38,030 nucleotides of DNA from Caldilineales bacterium (GTDB lineage: Bacteria > Chloroflexota > Anaerolineae > JAAEKA01), in the NCBI GenBank assembly GCA_025055015.1, contig JANWYQ010000027.1:1-38030 (forward strand), read 5' to 3'. This document shows, in pieces, positions 16,675-25,342 of the stretch; the stretch's first letter is position 1; the number at the start of each line of letters is the position of its first letter. Made by a program: the position numbers and the translations under genes. Under the pieces are notes generated by a model. That model did no database searches. It saw nothing but the letters and a program-made list of their open reading frames with translations, and had not been told where the DNA came from.

Positions 16675-18429
16675 ATGGCAGAGGTCGGATCGGTCGTGCG
16701 GGTGGCAGGCCCGGTGGTGGTGGCCGAAGGCCTGCCTCGCGCGCGGCTCTACGACGTAGTCTACGTCGGCCCGCTTCAGTTGATCGGCGAGGTGATCCGG
16801 CTGCAGGGGGACCTGGTCACGGTGCAGGTGTACGAGAACACCTCCGGCCTGCAGGTGGGAGATCCGCTGGTGGAAAGCGGCGCGCCCCTGGAGGTAGAGC
16901 TAGGGCCGGGGCTGCTGGGCTCGATTTTCGACGGCGTGCAGCGCCCCCTGCCTGCCATGGCCTGCAGCGCTGCGGACCCCTTCGGTCAGCCCTTCGTCCG
17001 CCGCGGGGGACAGACTGCGCTGCCGGCGCTCGATCGGCAGCGGGTGTGGGAGTTTGAGCCCAAAGTGCAGCCGGGCCAGGCCGTAGCTGCCGGGGACGTG
17101 TTAGGCGTGGTGATGGAGACTGCCCACCTGGCCCACCGCGTGTTGGTGCCGCCCCGGCGCGCGGGAACGGTGACCCAGGTGCGCGCCGGCCGGGTCACCG
17201 TCGAGGAGCCGGTGGTGTGGCTGGACGGCGAGCCGCTGACGCTGCTCCAGCGCTGGCCGGTGCGCCAACGGCGGCCTTTTGTGCGCAAGCTGGACCCCAC
17301 CGAGCCGCTGATCACCGGCCAGCGGGCCATAGACATGCTCTTCCCCTTGGCGCGCGGGGGCTCGGCCATCATCCCCGGCGGCTTCGGCACAGGCAAGACC
17401 GTGGCGCAGCAGACCATCGCCAAGTGGGCCGACGCGGACATCATCGTCTACATCGGCTGCGGCGAGCGAGGCAACGAGCTGACCGACGTGTTAGAGGAGT
17501 TTCCGGCCCTGGTGGACCCACGCACCAACCAGCCCCTGATGCAGCGCACCATCCTGATCGCCAACACCAGCAACATGCCGGTAGCGGCGCGCGAGGCCAG
17601 CATCTACACGGGCATCACCATCGCCGAGTACTACCGCGACCAGGGGTACCACGTGGCGCTGATGGCCGACAGCACCAGCCGCTGGGGCGAGGCGCTGCGC
17701 GAGGTGTCCGGCCGCCTGGAGGAGATGCCGGGGGAGGAGGGCTTTCCGGCCTATCTGCCCACGCGGCTGGCGGAGTTCTACGAGCGCGCCGGCCGGGTGG
17801 AGTGCCTGGGCAGCGACGACCGCATCGGCTCGGTGAGCATCATCGGCGCCGTCTCGCCTCCGGGCGGCGACTTCTCCGAGCCCATCACCCAGCACAGCCT
17901 GCGCATCGCCGGCACCTTTTGGGCGCTGGACACGGACCTGGCGCGACGACGCCACTTTCCGGCCATCCACTGGACCCGCAGCTACACCCTGTACAGGCTC
18001 GGAGGCTGGTTCAACCGCCAGGTGGCCGCCGACTGGGAGGACCACCGGGAGTGGGCGCTGGCCCTGCTGCAGCGGGAGACCGATCTGCTGGAGATCGTGC
18101 AGCTGGTGGGCGCGGACGCGCTGGCGCCCGCCGAGCGCGCCATCCTGCTCACCGGTCGGCTGGTGCGCGAGGACTTTCTGCAGCAGTCGGCCTTCGACGA
18201 TGTAGACGCTTTCTGTCCACTGTCTAAGCAGTACCACATGCTGGCGGTGATCCGCCACTTCCACGAGGTGGTCAACCGGGCGCTGCGCCGTGGGGCTTCG
18301 ATTGAGCAGATTGCAGGGCTGCGCTGCTTGGCGCAGATCGCCCGCATGCGCCTCTGGGACCCAGCGGAGGCCGCCGCTCAGGCCCAGGCGCTGCGTGCGG
18401 CCATCGAAGAGGAGGTGTCCCACCTGTGA
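16675..18429 (+). CDS. atpA: V/A-type ATPase catalytic subunit A
   Basis: Catalytic subunit of the A3B3 head. Walker A is GGFGTGKT (Lys241), followed by the [14 protein letters not shown] segment with the catalytic Glu and by the [22 protein letters not shown]-type region. The A-type non-homologous insert (residues ~115-190, with [14 protein letters not shown]) is present, confirming A rather than F1-beta. A GTG at 16651 overlaps the previous stop and would add eight residues, but GGAG 8 nt before the ATG at 16675 and the start of family similarity ([15 protein letters not shown]) favour 584 residues. Its stop overlaps the GTG of subunit B. Confidence 0.95.
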   Translation: MAEVGSVVRVAGPVVVAEGLPRARLYDVVYVGPLQLIGEVIRLQGDLVTVQVYENTSGLQVGDPLVESGAPLEVELGPGLLGSIFDGVQRPLPAMACSAADPFGQPFVRRGGQTALPALDRQRVWEFEPKVQPGQAVAAGDVLGVVMETAHLAHRVLVPPRRAGTVTQVRAGRVTVEEPVVWLDGEPLTLLQRWPVRQRRPFVRKLDPTEPLITGQRAIDMLFPLARGGSAIIPGGFGTGKTVAQQTIAKWADADIIVYIGCGERGNELTDVLEEFPALVDPRTNQPLMQRTILIANTSNMPVAAREASIYTGITIAEYYRDQGYHVALMADSTSRWGEALREVSGRLEEMPGEEGFPAYLPTRLAEFYERAGRVECLGSDDRIGSVSIIGAVSPPGGDFSEPITQHSLRIAGTFWALDTDLARRRHFPAIHWTRSYTLYRLGGWFNRQVAADWEDHREWALALLQRETDLLEIVQLVGADALAPAERAILLTGRLVREDFLQQSAFDDVDAFCPLSKQYHMLAVIRHFHEVVNRALRRGASIEQIAGLRCLAQIARMRLWDPAEAAAQAQALRAAIEEEVSHL

Positions 18430-19925
18430 GCTCCTTATCGCAGCCCGTGTCCGTTAGCTCGAGCACAGCCCAACCGGCGCTGCCCGGCCGAGATCGTCCC
18501 AGCCTGGTGACCATCGAGTACCGCACGCTGACCCACATCACCGGCCCGTTGTTGTTTGTCGAGCGGGTGCAGGGGGTGGGCTACGACGAGATCGTGGACG
18601 TGCTGTTGCCCACGGGCGAGGTGCGCCGCGGCCAGGTGCTGGAGGTGAACCGGGACCGAGCCGTCGTGCAGGTGTTCGCCGGCACCCGTGGCCTGGGCTT
18701 GGAGGACACGCGCGTGCGCTTTCGCGGGGAGGTCATGCGCCTGGGCGTGGGCCTCGACATGCTGGGCCGCACCCTTAGCGGCTCCGGGCTGCCCATAGAC
18801 GGCGGCCCCCCCATCACGGCCCAGGAGTGGCGCGACATCAACGGCCTGCCCATCAACCCCGTGGCGCGCGACCATCCCTCGGAGTTCATCCAGACCGGCA
18901 TCTCGGCCATAGACGGGCTGAACACCCTGGTGCGCGGCCAGAAGCTGCCGATCTTCTCCGGCTTCGGCCTGCCGGCCAACGAGCTGGCGGCTCAGATTGC
19001 GGCCCAGGCGCGCGTGCGCGGGGCCGAGGAGGAGGCGGAGGGCGCGGTCAGCCAGGAGTTTGCGGTGGTGTTCGCAGCCCTGGGCATCACCTACCGGGAG
19101 GCGAGCTTCTTCCGCCGCCATTTCGAGGAGAGCGGTGCGCTGGAGCGCTCGGTGCTCTTTCTCAACCTGGCCGACGACCCCACCATCGAGCGGCTGCTGA
19201 CCCCGCGCGCAGCTCTGACCACCGCCGAGTTTCTGGCCTTCGACCAGGGCATGCACGTGCTGGTGATCATGACCGACATGACCAACTACTGCGAGGCCCT
19301 CCGCGAGGTCTCCAGCGCGCGGGAGGAGGTGCCCGGCCGCCGCGGCTATCCCGGCTACATGTACACCGACCTGGCCACCCTGTACGAGCGCGCCGGCCGC
19401 ATTCGCGGGCGCCCCGGCTCGGTCACCCAGTTGATCATCCTCTCCATGCCGGACGACGACATCACGCACCCCATCCCAGACCTGACCGGCTACATCACCG
19501 AGGGACAGATCGTGCTGTCGCGCGACCTGCACCGCCGCGGCATCCGTCCCCCCATTGACGTGCTGCCCAGCCTAAGCCGGCTGATGAACGCCGGCATCGG
19601 GCCGGGCAAGACCCGCGAGGACCACCGCAGCGTGGCCGACCAGCTCTATGCGTTCTATGCCCAGGGCCGCGACCTGCGCCGGCTGGTGGCCATCGTCGGC
19701 GAGGCCGCCCTGTCTAGGGAGGATCAGCGCTACCTAGCCTTCGCCGGCCGCTTCGAGCAGGAGTTCATCCACCAGGGGGACGCCAACCGCTCCGTCGAGG
19801 AGACGCTGGACCTGGCCTGGAAGCTGCTGGCCGCCTTCCCCATCGCCGAGATGAAGCGCATCAAGCCGGAGCTGATCCGGCGCTACCTGCCCAGCCTGCC
19901 CGCTCAAGAGGAAGAGGAGGACTGA
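18426..19925 (+). CDS. atpB: V/A-type ATPase non-catalytic subunit B
   Basis: Regulatory nucleotide-binding partner of subunit A in the head; 499 residues. Seen: [17 protein letters not shown] at the start of the family region, [41 protein letters not shown] and [31 protein letters not shown]. The P-loop of subunit A is absent, as expected ([10 protein letters not shown] in its place). The GTG start at 18426 overlaps the stop of subunit A and gives about 27 extra N-terminal residues; no better start is visible. Confidence 0.95.
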   Translation: MSSLSQPVSVSSSTAQPALPGRDRPSLVTIEYRTLTHITGPLLFVERVQGVGYDEIVDVLLPTGEVRRGQVLEVNRDRAVVQVFAGTRGLGLEDTRVRFRGEVMRLGVGLDMLGRTLSGSGLPIDGGPPITAQEWRDINGLPINPVARDHPSEFIQTGISAIDGLNTLVRGQKLPIFSGFGLPANELAAQIAAQARVRGAEEEAEGAVSQEFAVVFAALGITYREASFFRRHFEESGALERSVLFLNLADDPTIERLLTPRAALTTAEFLAFDQGMHVLVIMTDMTNYCEALREVSSAREEVPGRRGYPGYMYTDLATLYERAGRIRGRPGSVTQLIILSMPDDDITHPIPDLTGYITEGQIVLSRDLHRRGIRPPIDVLPSLSRLMNAGIGPGKTREDHRSVADQLYAFYAQGRDLRRLVAIVGEAALSREDQRYLAFAGRFEQEFIHQGDANRSVEETLDLAWKLLAAFPIAEMKRIKPELIRRYLPSLPAQEEEED

Positions 19926-19927
19926 GG

Positions 19928-20212
19928 GTGGAGCGAACGTTGGAGCTGATCCCCGCCGAGCGGCGCATTGTCTGGCGGCTGCGGGAGGCGCCGCCGGTAG
20001 CCCATCGCGGCCTGGCGCTGGGCGAGGCCGTGGTCAGCCTGGCGGCCGAGGCGGACACGGGGGGCGGCATCGTGGTCACGGTGGAGACCACGCACCCCTT
20101 CCACCTGGAGATCGAGGGGGAGTTCGCCACGTTCGTGGAGCAGGTGCCGGCCGGCCGCACCCGCTATCTGCTGACCTACCTGGACCGCACCGACGTGCGC
20201 ACGGTGGAGTAG
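19928..20212 (+). CDS. Unknown 94-residue protein at the end of the ATPase operon
   Basis: Starts with GTG two bases after the subunit B stop (GAGG in AGGACTGAGG provides a close ribosome binding site) and is clearly part of the operon. The product has no membrane segment and looks strand-rich (GGGIVVTVETTHPFHLEIEG, RTRYLLTYLDR). I do not recognise a family. It occupies the position that subunit D usually holds, but shows none of the features of D. A role in assembly or regulation of the ATPase is inference from position only. Confidence 0.65.
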   Translation: MERTLELIPAERRIVWRLREAPPVAHRGLALGEAVVSLAAEADTGGGIVVTVETTHPFHLEIEGEFATFVEQVPAGRTRYLLTYLDRTDVRTVE

Positions 20213-20231
20213 GCCGGCCTGCGCCGCGCGC

Positions 20232-22055
20232 CTACTCGGCGCGGAAGTAGGCCTCCAAGTTCGGGAGGTCCACGTCCACCAAGGTCAGGGGGACCACGCT
20301 GTTCAGAGGGAGCTCCCGGCGCAGGGTCACCTTGGTCTCCCAGGCCAGCTCAGGGATCAGCAGCGTCGCGCGGGTCCCCTTGGCCTCCACCACCACCCCC
20401 TGGCCGCGCCACTTGGGGTGCTGCAGCAGGTAGACCAGGGTCCAGTGCTGACGCGACAGCCGCTCGGCGTAGGCCACGGCGCCGGTGACTGCCTCGGCCG
20501 CGCCCACGCGCTCCAACACCGCCTGGGCGTCCAGCGTCGGTCGGCCCCGGAGAAAGGCGCGCAGCTGCTGGTGAGCCACCAGGTCCAGATAGCGGCGCAA
20601 GGGGCTGGTGAGCCGCACGTAGGCGTCCAACCCTAGGCCGCTGTGGGGGGTGGGGATGCTGCTCTGCTGGCTGCGCTTGAGGGTCTTGCGCAGGGCGTAC
20701 ATGCCGGCCAGGCCGTCGGGCAGCGGCTCTTCGGGCGGGTCTGGCCGGTCCTGGGTGGTGAAGGGGATGGGGATCTGATGGGCCAGCGCAAAGCGCGCGC
20801 CGGCCTCGCCCGCGGCCAACATGGCCTCTGAGACCAGTTCCCGGCTCTGCAGCGGCGGCAGCGGCTTGATCGTTACCTGGCCGTCCTGCACGCGGATCTT
20901 CACCTCCGGCAGGTCCAGGGAGAGCGCACCGTGAGCCTTGCGCCGTTCTGCACGCAACCGCGCTAAGCGGTGCAGCGTGGCAAAGGGCTCCTCCGTCAGC
21001 CGCGCCTCCACCTCCTCGTAGGTGAGGCGGGTGGCCCGCACCCACGTGGGCACGATCTCGACGTCTACCACCTCGCCGTCGCCGTTGAGGCGAAGGGCAA
21101 AGGAGAGGGCCGGGGAGACCTCGGCCAGGCCCAGCGCCAGTCGCTGCGTGGCCTCGGGCGGCAGCATGGGCACGGTACCCTCCGGCAGGTAGAGGTTGGC
21201 CCCGCGGCCCTGTGCCTCCTGGTCCGCCGGGCTGTCGGGCGTCACCAGGGACGCCACGTCGGCCACGTGCACCCACAGCCGCTCGCCGTCCCAACTCACG
21301 GCGTCGTCGGGGTCGGCCGAGCCCTCGTCGTCAATGGCAAAGGCGGACAGGTGGGTCAGGTCCAGGCGCTCCTCGTCGGCCAGGGGCGGCAAGGGGACGG
21401 ACGGCGGCTCGGTCGGCACCCCCAGGCGCAAGGGATAGGGGTTGACGAAGGGGGTCCAGAAGCCTACCTCCAGCAGCAGCGCGTGGGCGCTCTCCTTGCT
21501 CTGGGTGCGGCCGAGGTCCCGCAGCAGGTTGGTGCGCTCGCGGCGGCCCAGGGCCTGGTCCTCCACGTCGCGCAGGAAGCGCTCGTCCTCCGGCGCGTAG
21601 CGGCCCTGGCGCACCCGCTCCAGACAGGCAGCCCAGGCCTGTTGCTCGGCAGCGCGGCGGGCGCGAACGGCCTGTTCCGCTGCCACCTCGTCGGCCGTGG
21701 CGACGCGAATGACCTCCCCGGTGCGGCGGAAGTACAAGCCCTCCTCCACCAGCTGCCACGTCGCCCAGGCCGCAGCGGGCGTCCAGTCGCCGTAGATCAG
21801 CTCTGCCAGCTCCTGGAGGGTCGTCTCGCCGCCCGCAAGGAGCTCCCAGGCGGCCTGCAGCTCGCCAGGCGGCGGTTGGAGCTGGTGGAAGGTCTCCAGC
21901 GGGCCGGGGTGCAGCAGCTGCACGTCCTTGGCGCGCACCTTGACCGTCTTGCCGTCGGCCAGCAGGATGTCCAGCTTGTCGTCGGCGCGCTGTACCAGGG
22001 CCGGCTGGCCCTTGTAGAGCACGAGGCTGCGGGGACGCAAGGTAGGGTCGGACAT
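20232..22055 (-). CDS. RNB-domain 3'-5' exoribonuclease (RNase II/R family)
   Basis: Degrades RNA processively from the 3' end. The 607-residue protein has an N-terminal beta-rich part (LVLYKGQPALVQ...), then the RNB catalytic domain. The metal-binding aspartates are visible in AIDDEGSADPDDAVSWDG (residues ~240-257; Asp242, 248, 250 and 251), and YVRLTSPLRRYLDLVAHQQL is the characteristic RNB C-terminal motif. A short OB/S1-like segment ends the protein. It lacks the double cold-shock domains of E. coli RNase R and resembles the shorter form seen in cyanobacteria and Chloroflexota. The frame extends to 22280, but ATG 22055 is where similarity starts and lies just after a promoter. It converges on the ATPase operon with a 19-nt gap. 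Confidence 0.88.
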   Translation of the reverse strand: MSDPTLRPRSLVLYKGQPALVQRADDKLDILLADGKTVKVRAKDVQLLHPGPLETFHQLQPPPGELQAAWELLAGGETTLQELAELIYGDWTPAAAWATWQLVEEGLYFRRTGEVIRVATADEVAAEQAVRARRAAEQQAWAACLERVRQGRYAPEDERFLRDVEDQALGRRERTNLLRDLGRTQSKESAHALLLEVGFWTPFVNPYPLRLGVPTEPPSVPLPPLADEERLDLTHLSAFAIDDEGSADPDDAVSWDGERLWVHVADVASLVTPDSPADQEAQGRGANLYLPEGTVPMLPPEATQRLALGLAEVSPALSFALRLNGDGEVVDVEIVPTWVRATRLTYEEVEARLTEEPFATLHRLARLRAERRKAHGALSLDLPEVKIRVQDGQVTIKPLPPLQSRELVSEAMLAAGEAGARFALAHQIPIPFTTQDRPDPPEEPLPDGLAGMYALRKTLKRSQQSSIPTPHSGLGLDAYVRLTSPLRRYLDLVAHQQLRAFLRGRPTLDAQAVLERVGAAEAVTGAVAYAERLSRQHWTLVYLLQHPKWRGQGVVVEAKGTRATLLIPELAWETKVTLRRELPLNSVVPLTLVDVDLPNLEAYFRAE

Positions 22056-22085
22056 GGCAGCGCTGCTCCGGTGCGAGCAGCGGAC

Positions 22086-22115
22086 AGTGTACCACAGGTG
22101 TGCCGTTTTTGTCTC
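22086..22115 (-). promoter_or_regulatory. Promoter for the RNB ribonuclease
   Basis: Minus strand: GAGACA (22110-22115) and TACACT (22086-22091), spacer 18 bp; about 25 nt before the ATG at 22055. Confidence 0.55.
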
Positions 22116-22142
22116 ACGGCGAAGGAGGAGGGAAGCGCCGGC

Positions 22143-22171
22143 TTGGCCTGTCGTCAGTTTTGGAATACAAT
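22143..22171 (+). promoter_or_regulatory. Promoter for the YbaK-type gene
   Basis: TTGGCC at 22143-22148 and TACAAT at 22166-22171, spacer 17 bp, divergent from the ribonuclease promoter. Confidence 0.7.
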
Positions 22172-22205
22172 GGCGACCGCTTGCTCCACGCGAGGAGCCA
22201 CAACC

Positions 22206-22694
22206 ATGCGCACCCCCGCCGACCTCGACCAGTACATCCGCAAACACGGCATCGCGGCCGCCTTGGTGGCGCCGCCCCACGAGACCCCCACCGTGCCCCT
22301 AGCGGCCCAGGCCATGGGCTGCGCCGAGGAGCAGATCATCAAGTCGGTGGTGTTCCTCGTCAAAGACGACGCCATCCCGCGCGCCGCCCTGGTGATCACC
22401 AACGGCACGGCGCCGATTGACTACCGCAAGCTGGCCGCCTTGATGGGCGTAAGCCGCAAGCGCCTACGACTGGCCTCCGCCGAGGAGGTGGTGGCCATCA
22501 CCGGCTATCCGGCAGGCGGTGTGCCGCCCTTCGGGTTTTCCGAGCCGCTGGAGACTTGGGTGGACGCGCGCGTGATGGACCAGCCGGTGGTCTACGGCGG
22601 CGGCGGGGACGAGCGCACCCTGCTGAGGACGACGCCAGCGGAGCTGCTGCGGGTTACCGGCGGCCGCGTGGTAGACGTGCGCGCCGGACCTTGA
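22206..22694 (+). CDS. YbaK/ProX-type aminoacyl-tRNA deacylase
   Basis: A 162-residue single-domain editing enzyme that removes wrongly attached amino acids from tRNA (in the best known case Cys from tRNA-Pro). Family features: EEQIIKSVVFLVKD with the conserved Lys, VITNGTAPIDYRKL, and the GYPAGGVPPFGF motif. Exact substrate cannot be told from sequence. ATG 22206 follows the promoter and a GAGGAG-like GCGAGGAG ribosome binding site; the much longer frame to 20970 runs antisense to the ribonuclease and is not real. The zinc-ribbon gene follows after 13 nt. Confidence 0.87.
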   Translation: MRTPADLDQYIRKHGIAAALVAPPHETPTVPLAAQAMGCAEEQIIKSVVFLVKDDAIPRAALVITNGTAPIDYRKLAALMGVSRKRLRLASAEEVVAITGYPAGGVPPFGFSEPLETWVDARVMDQPVVYGGGGDERTLLRTTPAELLRVTGGRVVDVRAGP

Positions 22695-22707
22695 GGAGAA
22701 ACAGACC

Positions 22708-22872
22708 ATGGAGTGCTACAACTGCGGATATCAGCTGCCGGCCGACGCCGAGCGCTGCCCCCAGTGCGGCCAGCGGTTCAAGCCGCGGCCGACCGATGCG
22801 CCGCCTGAGAAGAGCCAGGGCAAGCCGTCGCTGCTGCAGCGCATCAAGCAACAGCTTTCCGGCAAGGGCTAA
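22708..22872 (+). CDS. 54-residue zinc-ribbon protein
   Basis: A very small protein with four cysteines in two CxxC knuckles, Cys3-Cys6 (CYNC) and Cys17-Cys20 (CPQC), each followed by Gly: a one-zinc rubredoxin-like ribbon. After it comes a charged, proline-containing linker and a basic amphipathic helix (SLLQRIKQQLSGKG). GAGGAG at 22693-22698 sets the ATG. Function unknown; the 13-nt distance from the deacylase gene suggests cotranscription and perhaps a tRNA- or ribosome-related job (inference). Confidence 0.75.
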   Translation: MECYNCGYQLPADAERCPQCGQRFKPRPTDAPPEKSQGKPSLLQRIKQQLSGKG

Positions 22873-22976
22873 AAGGCGTGACCGACCCCGCTGCTGCGAC
22901 GCGCAACGGGGGATGGGAGCTCCCAGCGCCCCGAGCGCAGCGATGGGTCGCAACCCGGCTTGACGGAGAGTCTGCG

Positions 22977-23022
22977 GCCCTGTGGGCCTCGCCTGCGCAG
23001 GTTCCGGCATCAGCCACAGGGC
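22977..23022. repeat. Inverted repeat with nested palindrome
   Basis: GCCCTGTGG (22977-22985) and CCACAGGGC (23014-23022) form a perfect 9-bp stem. The loop contains the perfect palindrome CCTGCGCAGG (22992-23001). No T tract follows on either strand, so a simple terminator is unlikely. Confidence 0.6.
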
Positions 23023-23093
23023 TCCAGCTGAGCGCGTAGGCCTCTCGCTAGCGGCGCTTTATGGCCCACCTACCCCAAATCTAGGGCCCGACA

Positions 23094-23124
23094 GCCCTGG
23101 AGGCACAACTAATTGTGCCAGGGC
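23094..23124. repeat. Strong bulged hairpin
   Basis: GCCCT (23094-23098) and GGCACAA (23102-23108), loop CTAA, then TTGTGCC and AGGGC: 12 base pairs with one 3-nt bulge. No T tract follows. Confidence 0.6.
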
Positions 23125-23331
23125 ACCACTCGGCGCATTAACTCAACCTTAAACTTTTGTTAATGGAAGAAGTTGTGGGTCAGACATAACTAAGCACTTA
23201 TGAAAACTAGTCGGTCGGTCTTAGTGTTATGCGAAAAACGAACACACTAAATATTGTGGGGCACAAATGTTCTAGGAGGCCCTTTTGACAATAAGTCTAG
23301 ACGGAAGACCAAAGAGCGCCCCAGACCTCAG

Positions 23332-23359
23332 TTGACGGAGGGGGAAGTTGCGCTACAAT
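23332..23359 (+). promoter_or_regulatory. Promoter for dnaA
   Basis: TTGACG at 23332-23337 and TACAAT at 23354-23359, spacer 16 bp. The predicted leader to the ATG at 23546 is about 180 nt. Confidence 0.7.
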
Positions 23360-23545
23360 GCCACAGGAACGTTGAGAGGTCTTGCGTTCTTCGTCGCTTC
23401 TGTCATCGCTGTCGCTCGAAGAGAGACTTCGCTTCCAAACGCCCACGCCAAGATTGCCGACCGCACACGGGTGAGATCATCTAGCGGCTAAGATCGCTTG
23501 CTTAACCGCAGCATTGACGCGCACTCTGGACACGAGGTACTGCCC

Positions 23546-24973
23546 ATGCCCAAGCACAGCTCTCTCCATCACGACCTGGGCAACGGCGCGTCCTTGAACA
23601 ACCCCGAACGGGCCTGGCTCGCTGCCCTCGGCGAGCTGCAGATGCAGGTCACGGCGGACATCTACCGGATGTACCTGCAGCCGGCGCGTTTTTTGGCCTA
23701 CGAGGACGGCACGTTTCTGATTGCCGTGCCCAACGGGTTTGTCAAGGACTGGCTCGAGCACCGTCTGCACCGCGTGGTGAAGCGCACGTTGGAGCACATG
23801 GTGGGCCGAGCCGTTGAGCTTCGCTTCACCGTGCAGCCGCCAGCGGTGCGCGACGCCAACGGCGCTGCGCCTGCGCCCCTTTTGCAGCCGGCGGAGGCTG
23901 TGGAGAGCCGGCCCGCTGCTCAGTCCGCTGCCGAGCCGTCGGCGCTGGTCGCCGACTACGTGTTTGAGACCTTCATCGTTGGTCCCAACAACCGCATCGC
24001 CCACGCCGCGGCCATGGCCGTCGCCGACCAGCCGGGCAGCCGCTACAACCCTCTGTTCATCTACAGCGGCGTGGGTCTGGGCAAGACCCACCTGCTGCAT
24101 GCCATCGGCCACCGCGCGCGGCAGCGGGGGCGCCGGGTGATCTACGTCTCCGGCGAGGCCTTCACCAACGAGCTGGTGACCGCCATACGCACCGGCGCGC
24201 AGGAGCAGTTCCGCGCCAAGTACCGCACCAGCGAGGTGCTGTTGGTGGACGACGTGCAGTTCGTGGCAGGCAAGCCCAGCACCCAGGAGGAGCTGTTCCA
24301 CACCTTCAACGCGCTGCACGCGGCCGGCCGGCAGATCGTGTTGGCCAGCGACCGTCCACCCAAAGCCATCGCCACCGTGGAGAGCCGGCTGCGCTCCCGC
24401 TTCGAGTGGGGGCTGATTGCGGACATCCAGCCGCCCTCCCTGGAGATGCGGGTGGCCATCCTGCAGGCCAAGGCCAAGGCCCAGGGCGCTGCGCTGCCCA
24501 ACGGCGTGCTGGAGCGCATCGCAGCGCTGGTGCCCACCAACGTGCGCGAGCTGGAGGGCGCGCTGACCAGGGTCATCGCCTACGCCGGCCTGGCCGAGGC
24601 GCCTTTGACGCCCGCCGGCGTGGATGCCATCCTGGCCGACATGGTGCCGCCCAAGGCCCAGGTGTCGCCGGAGGAGCTGCTGACGCTGGTGGCGCGACAC
24701 TTCGAGGTCTCGGTGGACGACCTGGTGGGCAGCCGCCGGTTGAAAAACGTGGTGCTGGCGCGGCAGGTGGCCATGTACCTGTTGCGGGAGGACCTGAACC
24801 TGCCCTACACCCGCATCGGCGAGATGTTCGGCGGCCGCGACCACGCCACGGCCATGCACAGCGTGCGCAAGGTCGAAGAGCTGTTGGACACAGACGAAGT
24901 GCTGCGCCATGCCGTCGACACCCTGCGCGAGCAGATGGCGCAGCCGGCCTCGGTGGCGGTGCGACGGCGCTGA
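23546..24973 (+). CDS. dnaA: Chromosomal replication initiator DnaA
   Basis: Binds DnaA boxes at oriC, opens the duplex and loads the helicase. The 475-residue protein has domain I (to ~100, AWLAALGELQMQV...), a variable Ala/Pro-rich linker (~105-140), the AAA+ domain with Walker A GVGLGKTH (Lys180) and Walker B LLVDDVQF (Asp235-236), and the C-terminal DNA-binding domain. There the signature reads GGRDHATAMHS (429-439); RDHxT is the usual form, so the Thr is shifted by an Ala. ATG 23546 has GAGG 8 nt upstream and is preferred over an in-frame TTG at 23498. No dnaN follows; a DnaA-box cluster and then a restriction-modification system do. Confidence 0.95.
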   Translation: MPKHSSLHHDLGNGASLNNPERAWLAALGELQMQVTADIYRMYLQPARFLAYEDGTFLIAVPNGFVKDWLEHRLHRVVKRTLEHMVGRAVELRFTVQPPAVRDANGAAPAPLLQPAEAVESRPAAQSAAEPSALVADYVFETFIVGPNNRIAHAAAMAVADQPGSRYNPLFIYSGVGLGKTHLLHAIGHRARQRGRRVIYVSGEAFTNELVTAIRTGAQEQFRAKYRTSEVLLVDDVQFVAGKPSTQEELFHTFNALHAAGRQIVLASDRPPKAIATVESRLRSRFEWGLIADIQPPSLEMRVAILQAKAKAQGAALPNGVLERIAALVPTNVRELEGALTRVIAYAGLAEAPLTPAGVDAILADMVPPKAQVSPEELLTLVARHFEVSVDDLVGSRRLKNVVLARQVAMYLLREDLNLPYTRIGEMFGGRDHATAMHSVRKVEELLDTDEVLRHAVDTLREQMAQPASVAVRRR

Positions 24974-25189
24974 AAACGTCGCTGCGGTGTGGAAAACTAG
25001 CTCAAAACAGTGGAAAAACGGCGCCCGCTGTGGAAAACTGGCGCCGTGATTGCGCTCTTGGCGCCTCGGCGGTCCAATCGTAGGCCGAAGCCGGCCGGCT
25101 GACCCTAGATGTAGGGGGAGAGGAGAAGGCAGTTTTCCACAGCCTGTTTTGTGGTTGTGTTCGCGCAGAAGTTGCTGGCAAACGACCGA
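24974..25189. other. Candidate replication origin (oriC) with DnaA-box cluster
   Basis: Directly after dnaA lie three same-direction boxes of TTTTCCACA type, written TGTGGAAAA at 24988-24996, AGTGGAAAA at 25009-25017 (one mismatch) and TGTGGAAAA at 25029-25037. Start-to-start spacing is 21 and 20 bp, two helical turns. A fourth perfect box in the opposite direction, TTTTCCACA, is at 25133-25141. TTTTCCACA differs from the consensus TTATCCACA by one base. The location next to dnaA and the phasing support an origin. No gene fits in this stretch. Confidence 0.7.
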
Positions 25190-25218
25190 TTGACAAGACG
25201 AGGGAGGGTGCATATACT
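25190..25218 (+). promoter_or_regulatory. Promoter for the restriction-modification genes
   Basis: Perfect TTGACA at 25190-25195 and TATACT at 25213-25218, spacer 17 bp: the best promoter in the window. Transcript start near 25225, leader about 118 nt. Confidence 0.85.
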
Positions 25219-25232
25219 GCGCTCAGGCGGTG

Positions 25233-25283
25233 GCTGGCCGGCCTCGAAAAGGCCGAGGTAAGGCGATCGAGCGACCGGCTAGC
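25233..25283 (+). promoter_or_regulatory. Structured leader before the DNA methyltransferase gene
   Basis: GCTGGCCGG (25233-25241) pairs with CCGGCTAGC (25275-25283), 9 bp including one G-U. Inside, CCTCG (25242-25246) pairs with CGAGG (25254-25258). It begins a few bases after the predicted transcript start. It matches no riboswitch class I know. It may control methylase-before-nuclease timing (inference). Confidence 0.4.
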
Positions 25284-25342
25284 GTGTTCTTCAGAGCAGA
25301 TGTTGTGCCCAAGACCTAGGCGCAGAAACGGCCCCCGGCTAC

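Larger units (their letters stand above)
22873..23545. other. Non-coding stretch between the zinc-ribbon gene and dnaA
   Basis: No convincing gene is found. It contains two strong inverted repeats (22977-23022 and 23094-23124), an AT-rich block at about 23130-23290 that stands out in this GC-rich sequence and holds an imperfect inverted repeat (23185-23194 with 23220-23231), then the dnaA promoter and a leader of about 180 nt. An open frame at 23254-23484 has no family features or ribosome binding site. Confidence 0.6.

Noticed and set aside
23254-23484. 76-residue plus-strand ORF before dnaA
   Set aside because: No ribosome binding site, no family features, and it spans the dnaA promoter.
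23498-23545. TTG start for dnaA at 23498
   Set aside because: The ATG at 23546 has GAGG at the right distance, and the added residues are not typical of DnaA.
22873-23545. tRNA, SRP or RNase P RNA gene in the gap before dnaA
   Set aside because: No T-loop (GTTCGA), SRP or RNase P signature sequences were found.
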